Positions 41,513 through 51,234 of a stretch of 64,000 nucleotides of DNA are shown here, in pieces. Below the pieces are notes generated by a model that saw only the letters and a program-made list of their open reading frames with translations, was not told the DNA's origin and searched no databases. A program made the position numbers and the translations under genes. Each line of letters starts with the position of its first letter. Position 1 is the stretch's first letter. Origin of the DNA: Paraliobacillus sp044383835 (lineage in GTDB: Bacteria; Bacillota; Bacilli; Bacillales; Amphibacillaceae); contig NZ_JBISEP010000006.1 in the NCBI RefSeq assembly GCF_044383835.1, forward strand, positions 75,617 to 139,616. The letters are read 5' to 3'.

Positions 41513-42853
41513 ATGTTTAGATGGATTTCGATAACATTATTATCCATTGCGATTTTTGCAACAGCTGCATGGGGCTATCAAGAGCACCAAGAGAAAAATG
41601 CGATATTAGTGCAGGCAGAAAATAATTACCAACGTGCATTTCACGATTTAACTTATAAAATTGATTTACTACATGACAAAATTGGAACAACATTAGCATT
41701 AAATACGAAAGAGACGTTATCTCCTCAACTAGTTGAAATATGGAGAATTACTTCAGAAGCGAACACGGACGTCGGTCAATTACCACTAGCTTTATTACCA
41801 TTCAATAAAACGGAAGAGTTTTTGTCTAATATTGGTGACTTTACTTATCGGACAGCTGTTCGAGATCTGGAAAATAACCCACTGTCAGACGAAGAAATAA
41901 AGGACTTGAAAGATTTATATCAAACATCTGGAGATATTAAGAAAGAGCTACGAAAAGTACAGCATGTTGTATTAGAAGATAATTTACGGTGGATGGACGT
42001 GCAGTTAGCTTTAGTTAATAATGATGAACAACAAGATAATACGATCATCGATGGTTTTAAAACAGTAGATCAGACAGCAAGAGAATATGCTGAAAGTACG
42101 CTTTCCACTAATATTACAGGTATATCAAATGAGAAGCATGATTATCGATTTATTTCAGGAAAGAAAATAAAAGAAAATGAGGCCGAAAAAAAAATTCGTC
42201 AGCTGTTTTCATTACCAAAAGAAACAAACGTAGTAGTTGCAAAAAGTGGGAAAGGTGCGACATTACCAACGTATAGTGGTTCTTTTAAATCAAATGGTGT
42301 TCATGGTTATATTGATTTATCTGAAAAAGGTGGAAACACACTTTCCTTTATGCTAAACAGAAAAATAAAAAAGCAACAGTTAAGTTTAAATGAGGCAGCA
42401 AAGAAAGCTTCCACGTTTTTAGAAAAAAATGGTTTGACAAAAATGGAGCTTTTTCAAAGTAGTCAATATGATCATGTCGGTGTATTTCAGTTTTTGTATA
42501 AACAAGATGATGTGCGAATGTATCCTGATAAAGTTCAATTGAAGGTTGCATTAGATAACGGTGAGATATTAGGTTATATGGCAAATGACTATTATCGCAA
42601 CCATCAGGAAAGAACGATCAAAGAACCAACGATTTCTTTGGATGATGCTAAAGCAAAGGTGAATCCATCTGTTACTGTTCAAGATCAACATTTAGCTGTA
42701 GTAGAAAATGATGTAGCAGAAGAGGTATTGGCATATGCATTTTTAGGAACAATGGGTGAGGAAACGTATCGAATATTCATTGATGCAAACAATGGAAATG
42801 AATTACAAGTGGAAAAATTAAAAGCTGTAGAAACAAAATGGAATTTAGATTAG
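41513..42853 (+). CDS. ypeB: germination protein YpeB
   Basis: 446 aa. An N-terminal membrane anchor (about 3-22), an extended helical region, and three PepSY-like repeats in the C-terminal half (around 215-290, 295-365 and 375-446: LSLNEAAKKASTFLEKNGL; ISLDDAKAKVNPSV). YpeB and SleB stabilise each other in the dormant spore. GAAAGGAG site, 18 nt after sleB, so one operon. Confidence 0.94.
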   Translation: MFRWISITLLSIAIFATAAWGYQEHQEKNAILVQAENNYQRAFHDLTYKIDLLHDKIGTTLALNTKETLSPQLVEIWRITSEANTDVGQLPLALLPFNKTEEFLSNIGDFTYRTAVRDLENNPLSDEEIKDLKDLYQTSGDIKKELRKVQHVVLEDNLRWMDVQLALVNNDEQQDNTIIDGFKTVDQTAREYAESTLSTNITGISNEKHDYRFISGKKIKENEAEKKIRQLFSLPKETNVVVAKSGKGATLPTYSGSFKSNGVHGYIDLSEKGGNTLSFMLNRKIKKQQLSLNEAAKKASTFLEKNGLTKMELFQSSQYDHVGVFQFLYKQDDVRMYPDKVQLKVALDNGEILGYMANDYYRNHQERTIKEPTISLDDAKAKVNPSVTVQDQHLAVVENDVAEEVLAYAFLGTMGEETYRIFIDANNGNELQVEKLKAVETKWNLD

Positions 42854-42881
42854 GGAGTGGATGTAAATCCTTCCCTTTTTT
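42853..42881 (+). terminator. terminator of sleB-ypeB
   Basis: GGGA and TCCC with inner GGAT/ATCC around a GTAA loop, followed by six T. Confidence 0.7.
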
Positions 42882-42985
42882 CTTTCATTTTAGGTAAAAA
42901 TGTTGTATAACTATAATGAGTATTTATTCTTAGTACTAAATAAGCAGAAGAAAACTAATGCTTCTTATAGGAGGGTTTTTGAAAG

Positions 42986-43639
42986 TTGATAAAAATAGGT
43001 ATGACATTAAGACTACAAGCATTAGAAGAGGAAGAGTCGTCAAATTATCGTAGCAAAGTGGTTGAACAAGAAGGCTCTACAATATATATTGATTACCCGA
43101 TTAATGAAACGACTGGCAGAACGAATATTTTCCCGAAAGGAACAACTTTTAATGTAAGTTTTGTTGATCAATCCCAAACTGTTTATCAGTTCAAAACAGA
43201 AATCATTGGTAAGAAAATGGGGAAAATCCCAATGCTAATGATTTACTTCTCACAAGATGATATGATACGGATTCAGAGAAGAGAATATGTAAGAGTAAAT
43301 AGTGCTTTAGATATTTCGATCCATGACATGAAAAGTATCAAAAAACCTTTTCATTCGATTACCACCGATATTAGTGGTGGAGGGTTATGTGCACTTTATC
43401 CAATTGAGGAGTTATATCATAACGGAGATGTTGTAGATATATGTGTTGTATTACCAATGGAAAATGAAAGAACAGAATATATTATGACAGAGGCATCCGT
43501 CATTCGTATCTTCAAGAAGGATGAGGCAGATAAGCCGTTGCTTACTCTTGAATTTAAGGATATTTCTGAAAGGGATCGACAACTCATTATCCGTCATTGT
43601 TTTGAAACGCAATTAAAAAATCGAAGACGTGAATTATAA
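42986..43639 (+). CDS. ypfA: PilZ-domain c-di-GMP receptor (YpfA/MotI/DgrA)
   Basis: 217 aa. N-terminal YcgR-like domain (about 1-95) and C-terminal PilZ domain. The c-di-GMP motifs are intact: RREYVRV (about 103-109) and DISGGGLCA (about 132-140). In B. subtilis the homologue binds c-di-GMP and acts as a clutch on the flagellar stator. TTG start with GGAGGG 10 nt upstream; an ATG five codons later is the alternative. Confidence 0.92.
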   Translation: MIKIGMTLRLQALEEEESSNYRSKVVEQEGSTIYIDYPINETTGRTNIFPKGTTFNVSFVDQSQTVYQFKTEIIGKKMGKIPMLMIYFSQDDMIRIQRREYVRVNSALDISIHDMKSIKKPFHSITTDISGGGLCALYPIEELYHNGDVVDICVVLPMENERTEYIMTEASVIRIFKKDEADKPLLTLEFKDISERDRQLIIRHCFETQLKNRRREL

Positions 43640-43744
43640 TTTTTGAGGAAACGTATCTAACATTATGTTAAAAATATGTTATCCTTTACTTATGAAATAC
43701 ATAAGTAGACGATTATTTTGTGGTTTATGCAGAGAGGAAGTAGA

Positions 43745-44425
43745 ATGATGAAAAACAACAAAATTGCTATTGCAATTGATGGTCCAGCAGCTGCCGGTAA
43801 AAGTACAGTAGCAAAAAAGGTAGCATATCAATTAGATTACATATATATTGACACAGGAGCAATGTATCGTGCATTAACTTATAAAGCTTTACGACATAAT
43901 ATACCGCTATCAGATGGTGATAAGCTTTTTGAATTAATTAAAACGTCGACTATTCGACTACAACAAGTGAATAATAAACAAATGGTGTTAATCGATGAAG
44001 AAGATGTGACGGATGCTGTTCGAGGAGAAGATGTAACGAACCATGTTTCCGTTGTGGCACAGCATCGACTGGTACGTGAAGAAATGGTTAAACAACAAAA
44101 ACAATTGGCCGCTAAACGTGGAGTTGTAATGGATGGAAGAGATATTGGAACACATGTCATACCCGATGCAGAGGTGAAAATATTTCTTATTGCGTCTGTA
44201 GAAGAGAGAGCTATCCGCAGACATGATGAAAATGTATCAAAAGGTTTCACATCGGATTTAGAAAAATTAAAAGTAGAAATCGCTAATCGAGATAAATTGG
44301 ATTCGGAACGTGAAGTATCTCCACTTATTAGAGCAGAAGATGCAATTGAAATTGACACAACATCACTGTCTATCGAAGAAGTGACACATAAAATTTTAAC
44401 AATTGTTTCTAATACAAAGGAGTAA
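43745..44425 (+). CDS. cmk: cytidylate kinase
   Basis: 226 aa. Phosphorylates CMP and dCMP. P-loop GPAAAGKST (13-21), the substrate-binding MDGRDIGTHVIPDAEVKIFL segment and the RDxxDSxRxxSPL-like stretch (NRDKLDSEREVSPLIRAEDA) are all present. GAGAGGAAG favours ATG 43745; the frame opens at 43718. plsC follows after 4 nt. Confidence 0.95.
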   Translation: MMKNNKIAIAIDGPAAAGKSTVAKKVAYQLDYIYIDTGAMYRALTYKALRHNIPLSDGDKLFELIKTSTIRLQQVNNKQMVLIDEEDVTDAVRGEDVTNHVSVVAQHRLVREEMVKQQKQLAAKRGVVMDGRDIGTHVIPDAEVKIFLIASVEERAIRRHDENVSKGFTSDLEKLKVEIANRDKLDSEREVSPLIRAEDAIEIDTTSLSIEEVTHKILTIVSNTKE

Positions 44426-44429
44426 AACA

Positions 44430-45011
44430 ATGAGTTTTTATCGATTTGCTAGATCAGTCGTTTATATCATACTACGCCCTATTTATCGCTTTAACGTTAT
44501 TGGAAAAGAAAACATTCCAAAAAAAGGGCCAGTAATTATTTGTTCCAATCACATATCTAATTTAGATCCACCTGTTGTTGGAATTACGTGTCCAAGAGAT
44601 ATTTATTTTATGGCAAAAGAAGAATTATTTAAAAACAAGTTTTTAGGTGGTCTACTTTTGAAGTTACATGCATTTCCAATCAAAAGAGGAATGAAAGATC
44701 GAGATGCATTAAGAAGTGCTTTAGCTATTTTGAAAGACGGAAAAACATTAGGATTATTTCCAGAGGGCACAAGAAGTAAGACAGGAGAAATTGGCAAAGG
44801 GCTTTCTGGTGTTGGTTTTTTTGCATTACGATCTGAGGCGACAGTTATACCATGTGCTATTATTGGCCCGTATCAAAAAGGCAAGCGTTTGAAGGTAGTG
44901 TATGGAAAAGAGATCGCGATGGATGATTTAAGGGAAAACAAGGTCAAAGCAAGTGAAGTGACGAATGTTATTATGGAAAATATAAAACAATTAAAAGCTA
45001 AATACTCGTAG
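44430..45011 (+). CDS. plsC: 1-acylglycerol-3-phosphate O-acyltransferase
   Basis: 193 aa. Adds the second acyl chain in phosphatidic acid synthesis, at the membrane. Catalytic SNHISNLDPP holds His41 and Asp46; the glycerol-phosphate site is FPEGTRS. A hydrophobic N-terminus (about 7-22) anchors it. AAAGGAG sits inside the end of cmk, 4 nt from its stop; the two genes are co-expressed. Confidence 0.93.
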   Translation: MSFYRFARSVVYIILRPIYRFNVIGKENIPKKGPVIICSNHISNLDPPVVGITCPRDIYFMAKEELFKNKFLGGLLLKLHAFPIKRGMKDRDALRSALAILKDGKTLGLFPEGTRSKTGEIGKGLSGVGFFALRSEATVIPCAIIGPYQKGKRLKVVYGKEIAMDDLRENKVKASEVTNVIMENIKQLKAKYS

Positions 45012-45113
45012 TTTTTATTGTCTATTGCTTGACAAATAAGCAAAAATGTTAGAAGTTAGAAAAAAAGACAAGTTACTTTTAAGTTTTGTCACAAATTCAA
45101 GGAGGCCGTTTTT

Positions 45114-46253
45114 ATGGATGAGTTAAATAAAGAAGTAACAGATTTCAAAGGACTAACAGAAGGTGATACAGTTACAGGTAAAGTTGTAAAAGTAGAAGAA
45201 AAACAAGTGTTGGTCGATATTGATTACAAGATGGATGGTATTGTGCCAATAAGTGAATTATCAAGTCTTCACATTGAAAAGGCTAGTGACCTTGTGAATG
45301 AAGGAGACGAATTAACTTTAAAAGTTAAAAAAATCGAAGAGGAAGAGGTTATACTTTCCAAAAAAGCGATCGATGCGGAACAAGCATGGAATGACTTGGA
45401 AGACAAATTAGATAAAGGTACCGTTTTTGATGCTACAGTAAAAGAAATTGTAAAAGGTGGATTAGTTGTAGATGTTGGTATAAGAGGATTTATACCTGCT
45501 TCATTAATTGAAACTTACTTTGTTGAAGATTTTTCTGATTATCAAAATAAAACAATTTCTTTAAAAGTCGTTGAACTAGATAAAGCTAAAAATCGTGTCA
45601 TTCTTTCTCACCGTGCTGTTGTTGAAGCCCAAGAAACAGAGAAAAAACAACAATTACTGGGGTCTATTGAGGTAGGTCAAACCTTAGAAGGAACAGTAGC
45701 TCGTATTACTTCATTTGGAGCTTTTGTTGATTTAGGTGGAATTGATGGATTAGTGCACATTTCACAACTTTCACATGAGCATGTGGAAAAACCAACAGAA
45801 GTAGTATCAGAAGGTGAAACAGTTAATGTGAAAGTATTATCCGTTGATGAAGATAATGAACGTATTTCGCTGTCCATTAAAGATACTTTACCAGGGCCAT
45901 GGGAAAATATAAGTGAAAAAGTACAACCTGGCAGTATTGTTGAAGGAACGGTTAAAAGGTTAGTTAACTTTGGAGCTTTTGTTGAAGTATTGCCTGGTGT
46001 AGAAGGTCTTGTCCATATTTCACAAATATCGACTGAACATATTGGTACTCCTCAAGAAGTCTTAGAGGTAAACCAACAAGTTAATGTGAAAGTATTAGAT
46101 GTGAGTGAATCGGATCAGCGTATTTCTTTAAGCATTAAAGAAGTTGAAGCTGAAAAAAATCAACAAGTATTTAAAGCATACGAGAAGGAAGAAGATAATG
46201 CTGGGTTTCAATTAGGTGATATGATCGGTGACAAATTAGACAAATATAAATAA
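45114..46253 (+). CDS. ypfD: S1-domain RNA-binding protein (YpfD, S1 homologue)
   Basis: 379 aa. Four S1 RNA-binding repeats (starting near residues 15, 101, 187 and 271: GDTVTGKVVKVEEKQ; GTVFDATVKEIVKG; GQTLEGTVARITSFGAFVDLGG; GSIVEGTVKRLVNFGAFVEVLPG) and a short acidic tail. Shorter than E. coli S1 (six repeats) and usual for Bacilli, where it is not essential for translation. TCAAGGAGG site. Own transcription unit with a strong terminator. Confidence 0.93.
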   Translation: MDELNKEVTDFKGLTEGDTVTGKVVKVEEKQVLVDIDYKMDGIVPISELSSLHIEKASDLVNEGDELTLKVKKIEEEEVILSKKAIDAEQAWNDLEDKLDKGTVFDATVKEIVKGGLVVDVGIRGFIPASLIETYFVEDFSDYQNKTISLKVVELDKAKNRVILSHRAVVEAQETEKKQQLLGSIEVGQTLEGTVARITSFGAFVDLGGIDGLVHISQLSHEHVEKPTEVVSEGETVNVKVLSVDEDNERISLSIKDTLPGPWENISEKVQPGSIVEGTVKRLVNFGAFVEVLPGVEGLVHISQISTEHIGTPQEVLEVNQQVNVKVLDVSESDQRISLSIKEVEAEKNQQVFKAYEKEEDNAGFQLGDMIGDKLDKYK

Positions 46254-46260
46254 ACTATTA

Positions 46261-46293
46261 AAAACTGGGTAAACAAAAAGTTACCCAGTTTTT
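46261..46293 (+). terminator. terminator after ypfD
   Basis: AAAACTGGGTAA/TTACCCAGTTTT, 12 bp, 8-nt loop, followed by TTGTTTG. Confidence 0.9.
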
Positions 46294-46348
46294 TGTTTGT
46301 GAGGTTTAGAAATATTGTTTTTAGTTATACTTTTTAATGGTGATGAAA

Positions 46349-46948
46349 ATGATCGTAGTTTATTGGTTTCTCTGGATATATTGGGTAATTGTAACTTTCT
46401 TAATGGAAAAAGGAAAAAAACGAAATAACATCGCTTGTTTTATGTTGTTATTAATTACATGTAGCTCTTTTAACTTAAGGTGGTTTGGTATTACAGTAAA
46501 TCTATCCGTTATATTTCTGTTTATTGTGAGTAATATATTGCTAGTTTTAGCAAGAAGAAAGCTGTTTTTGTTTTTAGCGTGCTTATTTATTGCACATGCT
46601 TATGCTGCACTTCAATTGTGGGATATTACGAATCCGGTGTGGGTGTTTGCTCCAAAAATAATCATATTTAGTTTGATTTTAGCATTTTTGGTTTTGTTTA
46701 TTACTTCTAATATGGTCGAACGATTCATTATTGCTTGTACATCTATTATTATCGGAGAGATTGTATATAGTTTGGTGGTCTATCGTCTAGAGTGGGATGT
46801 TACCATTGGAGACACATTTATGTTCCTCTTACTCTGTTCATTAACGTGTACGATTTTGCTTTATCATTTTTTCCTTGAAATAAAAATAAAACTCCAGGAC
46901 ATACTACATATGTTAGAACAGCAAAATAAGAGGTGGACAAATGAATGA
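46349..46948 (+). CDS. yphA: YphA-like membrane protein
   Basis: 199 aa with this start. Seven or so predicted membrane helices (YWFLWIYWVIVTFLM; NIACFMLLLITCS; LSVIFLFIVSNILLV and others). Function unknown. Named from position ahead of the YIEGIA gene and from topology and length, not from a functional motif. GGTGA lies 6 nt before ATG 46349; ATG 46337 is the alternative. Overlaps the next gene by 8 nt. Confidence 0.75.
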   Translation: MIVVYWFLWIYWVIVTFLMEKGKKRNNIACFMLLLITCSSFNLRWFGITVNLSVIFLFIVSNILLVLARRKLFLFLACLFIAHAYAALQLWDITNPVWVFAPKIIIFSLILAFLVLFITSNMVERFIIACTSIIIGEIVYSLVVYRLEWDVTIGDTFMFLLLCSLTCTILLYHFFLEIKIKLQDILHMLEQQNKRWTNE

Positions 46949-47834
46949 ATATACAATGCCAATTATATATGGCGTAACTGTCGGAACGATTGCTAGAGCA
47001 CTTATGTTACGCACAGATTATCGGCAATATCCAACCTATTTACACGGTAAAGTAATTCATCTGGCATTGGGGTTTATTGCTGCAGGACTAGGATCTGTAG
47101 CAATTCCCGCAATTATGGAAAAAGAGTTTACTGCTGTAACTTTTTTAACCATCGCAGCATCACAATTTAGAGAAGTAAGAAACATGGAAAGAAATACTTT
47201 GGCAGAGTTGGATGGATATGAACTAGTTCCGAGAGGTAATACATATATCGAAGGAATTGCTATTGCATTTGAAAGCCGAAATTATCTAGTCATATTTACT
47301 GCCTTTTTAACTACTTTTGCATATATCGTGATGAATTGGTCCGGGGCAATCGTTACAACCATTATTTGTTTTATTCTTAATAAAAAATTAATGAGTGGTT
47401 CAACATTAAAAGAAATTGTAGATATTTCTTTATCAGAGATTTATTTTGATGGAGCAGGTTTATATGTTGATAACATCTATATTATGAATATTGGTTTACC
47501 GGAGAGACAAGAAGAAATAAAGAAATTTGGCATGGGGTTTGTTTTAACACCTAAAAATTTTGACGTGCGTTCAACGATTGCAAATTTAGGCCAACGACAA
47601 GCAATTTTACATGATGTGTCTGTTTCCTTAGGTGTTTTCAGAGATTCTGGTACGCCAGCTTTAGTCCCTTTAATAAAACGTGATTTAGATGATGGTCGAA
47701 TCGGTGTATTTATTTTGCCACAAAATCAAGATCCAAAAAAAGCGGCAAAAATTATAGGTGCAGTACCGGTTTTAGAAAATGCGATACGTATGCCGTCAGA
47801 ATCGAAAGTTAGTAAAAAAAATCGAGGTGTATAG
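46941..47834 (+). CDS. YIEGIA-family membrane protein (YphB)
   Basis: 297 aa. Several membrane helices in the first half (to about residue 150) and a soluble C-terminal half. It contains the literal family motif YIEGIA (about 96-101), the preceding RNMERNTLAELDGYELVPRG segment and FQREVRNMER-type conserved residues. The family is widespread in spore formers and linked to the spore envelope. The next small gene is its usual partner, starting 1 nt after the stop. Confidence 0.87.
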   Translation: MNEYTMPIIYGVTVGTIARALMLRTDYRQYPTYLHGKVIHLALGFIAAGLGSVAIPAIMEKEFTAVTFLTIAASQFREVRNMERNTLAELDGYELVPRGNTYIEGIAIAFESRNYLVIFTAFLTTFAYIVMNWSGAIVTTIICFILNKKLMSGSTLKEIVDISLSEIYFDGAGLYVDNIYIMNIGLPERQEEIKKFGMGFVLTPKNFDVRSTIANLGQRQAILHDVSVSLGVFRDSGTPALVPLIKRDLDDGRIGVFILPQNQDPKKAAKIIGAVPVLENAIRMPSESKVSKKNRGV

Positions 47835-47835
47835 C

Positions 47836-48021
47836 ATGACCATAGATAAAGCAATTTTAGCGGTTATTACTACGAATCAACAAAAGATAGATGGAGGTGC
47901 ACCAATCTTTTGTTGCGAAACAAGGGAGGAAATGAACAAAGTTGCTGCGAATTTAGAAGCCATTCTAGATGGAATTAGTCATGCATTAAGTGATGAATTA
48001 TACATAATTGTAAAGCATTAA
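47836..48021 (+). CDS. small partner of YIEGIA protein (capping subunit type)
   Basis: 61 aa, soluble: MTIDKAILAVITTNQQKIDGG, APIFCCETREEMNKVAANLE. It carries two adjacent Cys and shows an alpha/beta pattern. Proteins of this kind regularly follow the YIEGIA gene and are annotated as its capping complex subunit. GAGGTG is 6 nt before ATG 47836; the longer frame from 47779 has no support. Confidence 0.82.
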   Translation: MTIDKAILAVITTNQQKIDGGAPIFCCETREEMNKVAANLEAILDGISHALSDELYIIVKH

Positions 48022-48146
48022 ATAAAACAATGTTGTTTCTATGCATTGCTTTTGCTAAACTATATAGGTTAAGAACTATAATTTTCAAAAAGAAAGTTAC
48101 GATGCATCAATGAAAATGCAAGTATAAAAGAAAGGATGTACCTTTC

Positions 48147-49457
48147 ATGAGAAAATCAATTGTAGCAATAGTAGGTAGACCCAACGTTGGAAAATCAACC
48201 ATTTTTAATCGACTTGTAGGAGAACGAATATCTATTGTCGAGGATACACCTGGTGTAACAAGAGACCGGATTTATGCTCAAGCTGAATGGCTGACCACTA
48301 CGTTTAATTTGATTGATACTGGTGGTATTGAATTAGGTGATGAGCCATTACTTGTTCAAATGCGGGAACAAGCAGAAGTGGCGATTCATGAAGCGGACGT
48401 TATTATTTTTATGGTAAACGGTCGTGAAGGTATTACTGGTGCAGATGAAGAGGTTGCTAAACTATTATTTAAATCAAATAAACCTGTCGTACTTGGGGTA
48501 AACAAAATAGATAATCTAGAAATGAAAGAGCACATTTATGAATTTTATTCTCTTGGATTTGGTGAGCCTTTTCCAATTTCAGGAACACATGGCTTAGGAT
48601 TAGGTGATTTATTAGACCAAGTAGTAAGTTATTTTCCTACAAAACAAACGGAACAAGTGGAGGAAGATACGATTTATTTTAGTTTAATCGGTAGACCAAA
48701 TGTAGGTAAATCATCATTAGTAAATGCTTTATTACAACAAGAGCGAGTTATTGTTAGTGAGATTGCAGGAACTACTAGAGACGCTATAGATACACCGTTC
48801 ACTAGAGACGAACGTGATTATGTGATTATTGATACTGCTGGCATGCGTAAACGAGGTAAAATTTATGAAACTACTGAAAAATACAGTATATTACGTGCGT
48901 TGAAAGCGATTGAACGTTCAGATGTTGTTTTGACGTTAATTGATGCTGAAACAGGAATTATAGAACAAGACAAAAAAATTGCTGGTTATGCACATGAGGC
49001 AGGTAAGGCAGTAGTTATTGTAGTGAACAAGTGGGATACTGTTGATAGTAATGAGAAAACGATGAAGGCATTTGAAGATAAAATTAGAGCTCATTTTCTA
49101 TTCTTGGATTATGCTCCAATTGTATTTTTATCTGCAAAAACGAAAAAACGAACACATACACTTCTGCCACAAGTATTAGAGGCAAGTGAGAATCATACAA
49201 AAAGAGTGGAAACAAATGTACTAAACGATGTAATCATGGATGCACTTGCAGTGAATCCAACTCCGACGATTAAAGGGAAACGCTTGAAAATACTCTATGC
49301 AACACAAGTAGGAGTAAAGCCGCCTAGTTTTGTTGTTTTTGTAAATGACCCAGAACTATTACATTTTTCATATGAACGTTTTTTAGAAAATAGAATACGC
49401 GAAGCATTTGGATTTGAAGGAACTCCGATAAAAATTTTCGCAAGACGTAGACAATAG
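48147..49457 (+). CDS. der: ribosome biogenesis GTPase Der
   Basis: 436 aa. Two GTPase domains in tandem and a C-terminal KH-like domain, the hallmark of Der/EngA. P-loops GRPNVGKST (10-18) and GRPNVGKSS (about 182-190); DTGG and DTAGM G3 motifs; NKID and NKWD G4 motifs. Essential for 50S subunit assembly. AGAAAGGATG site. gpsA follows after 12 nt. Confidence 0.96.
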   Translation: MRKSIVAIVGRPNVGKSTIFNRLVGERISIVEDTPGVTRDRIYAQAEWLTTTFNLIDTGGIELGDEPLLVQMREQAEVAIHEADVIIFMVNGREGITGADEEVAKLLFKSNKPVVLGVNKIDNLEMKEHIYEFYSLGFGEPFPISGTHGLGLGDLLDQVVSYFPTKQTEQVEEDTIYFSLIGRPNVGKSSLVNALLQQERVIVSEIAGTTRDAIDTPFTRDERDYVIIDTAGMRKRGKIYETTEKYSILRALKAIERSDVVLTLIDAETGIIEQDKKIAGYAHEAGKAVVIVVNKWDTVDSNEKTMKAFEDKIRAHFLFLDYAPIVFLSAKTKKRTHTLLPQVLEASENHTKRVETNVLNDVIMDALAVNPTPTIKGKRLKILYATQVGVKPPSFVVFVNDPELLHFSYERFLENRIREAFGFEGTPIKIFARRRQ

Positions 49458-49469
49458 AGGAGGATAAGC

Positions 49470-50510
49470 ATGGAAAAAATAGCTGTTTTAGGTGCAGGTA
49501 GTTGGGGAACTGCATTGGCAATGGTGTTAAAGGATAATGGACATGATGTGCGATTATGGACACATAATCAATCACATGCAGATGAAATTAATCATACACA
49601 TACAAATAAAAATTATTTACCAAATGTTGTATTACCTGAGTGTCTTAAAGCTTACACATCATTAGATGAAGCGTTGAAGGATGTATCGACGATTGTGTTT
49701 GTGCTACCTACAGAAGCGATAAGAGAAGTGTGCCGAAAAGTAGCTAAGATCTTAGAACATCGTGTAACTATTATACATGGTACAAAGGGGATTGAACCTC
49801 AATCGCTAAAACGAGTATCTGAAATGATGGAGGAAGAGTTACCTCAAGAATGTTATACAGACATCGTTGTTTTATCAGGACCAAGCCATGCAGAAGAAGT
49901 TAGTCTCAAACATCCGACAACGGTAACAGCATCTTCTAAAACGATGGCAGAAGCAGAAAAAGTACAGGATCTATTTATCAATGAACATTTCCGTGTGTAT
50001 ACAAGTGCTGATATGATTGGTGTTGAACTTGGTGGATCACTTAAGAATATTATTGCATTAGGTGCGGGTATTTCTGATGGGCTAGGTTATGGTGATAATG
50101 CAAAAGCAGCATTAGTTACGAGAGGATTAGCAGAAATTGCGCGTTTAGGGACAGCAAAAGGTGCTGATCCACTAACATTTGTAGGATTAAGCGGTGTGGG
50201 TGATTTAATTGTTACTTGTACTAGTGTACATAGTCGGAATTGGAAGGCGGGGAATCTTTTAGCAAAAGGTAAAAATCTTGATGATGTCTTGGGTGAAATG
50301 GGGATGGTAGTTGAAGGTGTTCGCACAACTAAAGCAGCTTATGAGCTAGCTGAAAAAGAAAATGTTGAAATGCCTATTACTAAAGGATTGTATAAGATTT
50401 TGTTTGAAGATGCTAATCCAAAAGATGTTGTTGATCAATTAATGACACGTATGCGCCGACACGAAATGGAAGATTTATCAAACGTTTTATCTAATAGATA
50501 TCAGCAATAA
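49470..50510 (+). CDS. gpsA: glycerol-3-phosphate dehydrogenase [NAD(P)+]
   Basis: 346 aa. Makes sn-glycerol 3-phosphate for phospholipids. GAGSWGTALA (8-17) binds the cofactor; GTKGIEP, LSGPSHAEEV, catalytic Lys in GGSLKNIIALGAG, and GLSGVGDLIVTC are standard. GGAGGA site. Together with plsC nearby it covers the early phospholipid pathway. Matches the der-gpsA order of B. subtilis. Confidence 0.96.
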   Translation: MEKIAVLGAGSWGTALAMVLKDNGHDVRLWTHNQSHADEINHTHTNKNYLPNVVLPECLKAYTSLDEALKDVSTIVFVLPTEAIREVCRKVAKILEHRVTIIHGTKGIEPQSLKRVSEMMEEELPQECYTDIVVLSGPSHAEEVSLKHPTTVTASSKTMAEAEKVQDLFINEHFRVYTSADMIGVELGGSLKNIIALGAGISDGLGYGDNAKAALVTRGLAEIARLGTAKGADPLTFVGLSGVGDLIVTCTSVHSRNWKAGNLLAKGKNLDDVLGEMGMVVEGVRTTKAAYELAEKENVEMPITKGLYKILFEDANPKDVVDQLMTRMRRHEMEDLSNVLSNRYQQ

Positions 50511-50572
50511 TGAACAATGATAATCCGACTTGCATATAGTATCTAGAAGATATTAGTCAAGGAGGAGAGCGT

Positions 50573-50833
50573 GTGAGCGATTTTCAAAAAAATATGTTTG
50601 ATCAGATTCAAAAAAACTCTAACATAAGTCCCGATCAAATTTTAAACGTTGCTAATTCAGTACAAAATGCTGATTTCTCAAATGAAAAAACAGTTCGTGA
50701 TCTTGTGAGACAACTTGCCAAAATGGCAAACAAACCAATTTCAAAAGAAAAAGAAGACAAATTGGTGCAATCCATTACTAAAAATAACGTACCTAAGGAT
50801 ATAAACGCATTAGGACAATTATTTAAAAAGTAA
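50573..50833 (+). CDS. stage VI sporulation protein F-like
   Basis: 86 aa, helical, no membrane segment or signal. The segments ISPDQILNVANSVQNADFSNEKTVRDLVRQLAKMANKPISKEKEDKLV and NVPKDINALGQLFKK match the SpoVIF/YjcC family, which acts in the mother cell in spore coat assembly. GTG start behind AAGGAGGAGA. The gene stands between gpsA and spoIVA. Confidence 0.88.
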   Translation: MSDFQKNMFDQIQKNSNISPDQILNVANSVQNADFSNEKTVRDLVRQLAKMANKPISKEKEDKLVQSITKNNVPKDINALGQLFKK

Positions 50834-50934
50834 CCGAATTGGGCTGATGAGGATACAAACACTCCAGAATCCGCATAAAATAAAGCGCACAGGTATTTAT
50901 TTTAGGGTTGCTTTGGGTATTATTTAGTCATACC

Positions 50935-50968
50935 GAGATAGAGATTTAAATACTCTATCTCTTTTTTT
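50935..50968 (+). terminator. terminator in the spoVIF-spoIVA interval
   Basis: GAGATAGAG/CTCTATCTC with a 9-nt loop and seven T. The interval 50834-51234 otherwise holds only this hairpin and the spoIVA promoter; no gene was seen. Confidence 0.85.
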
Positions 50969-51150
50969 GTTTAACATAGCATATAACTAATTCTTTTTAA
51001 AAATCGATAAAATTAAAATAATCTATAATTCCCCTTCTATTATTTGTTTAATTGGCATAACTATTTAAGAGAGATCGATAAGAATCGGCTTTGTGAATGA
51101 TCATGAACTACATTTGCTCCATTATCTTAAATTTTTCATATGATTAAGTC

Positions 51151-51178
51151 ATATTTTAATGGGACAATGTCATAGAAT
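51151..51178 (+). promoter_or_regulatory. sigma-E promoter of spoIVA
   Basis: ATA (51151-51153, in GTCATATT), 17 nt, then CATAGAAT (51171-51178), one mismatch from the sigma-E -10 consensus. spoIVA is a known sigma-E gene. Confidence 0.7.
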
Positions 51179-51234
51179 GAAATTGTCAAAGGTTCGTAAT
51201 CGTGAAGGCGTTAAGGAGATCAGGAGGGGATCAC

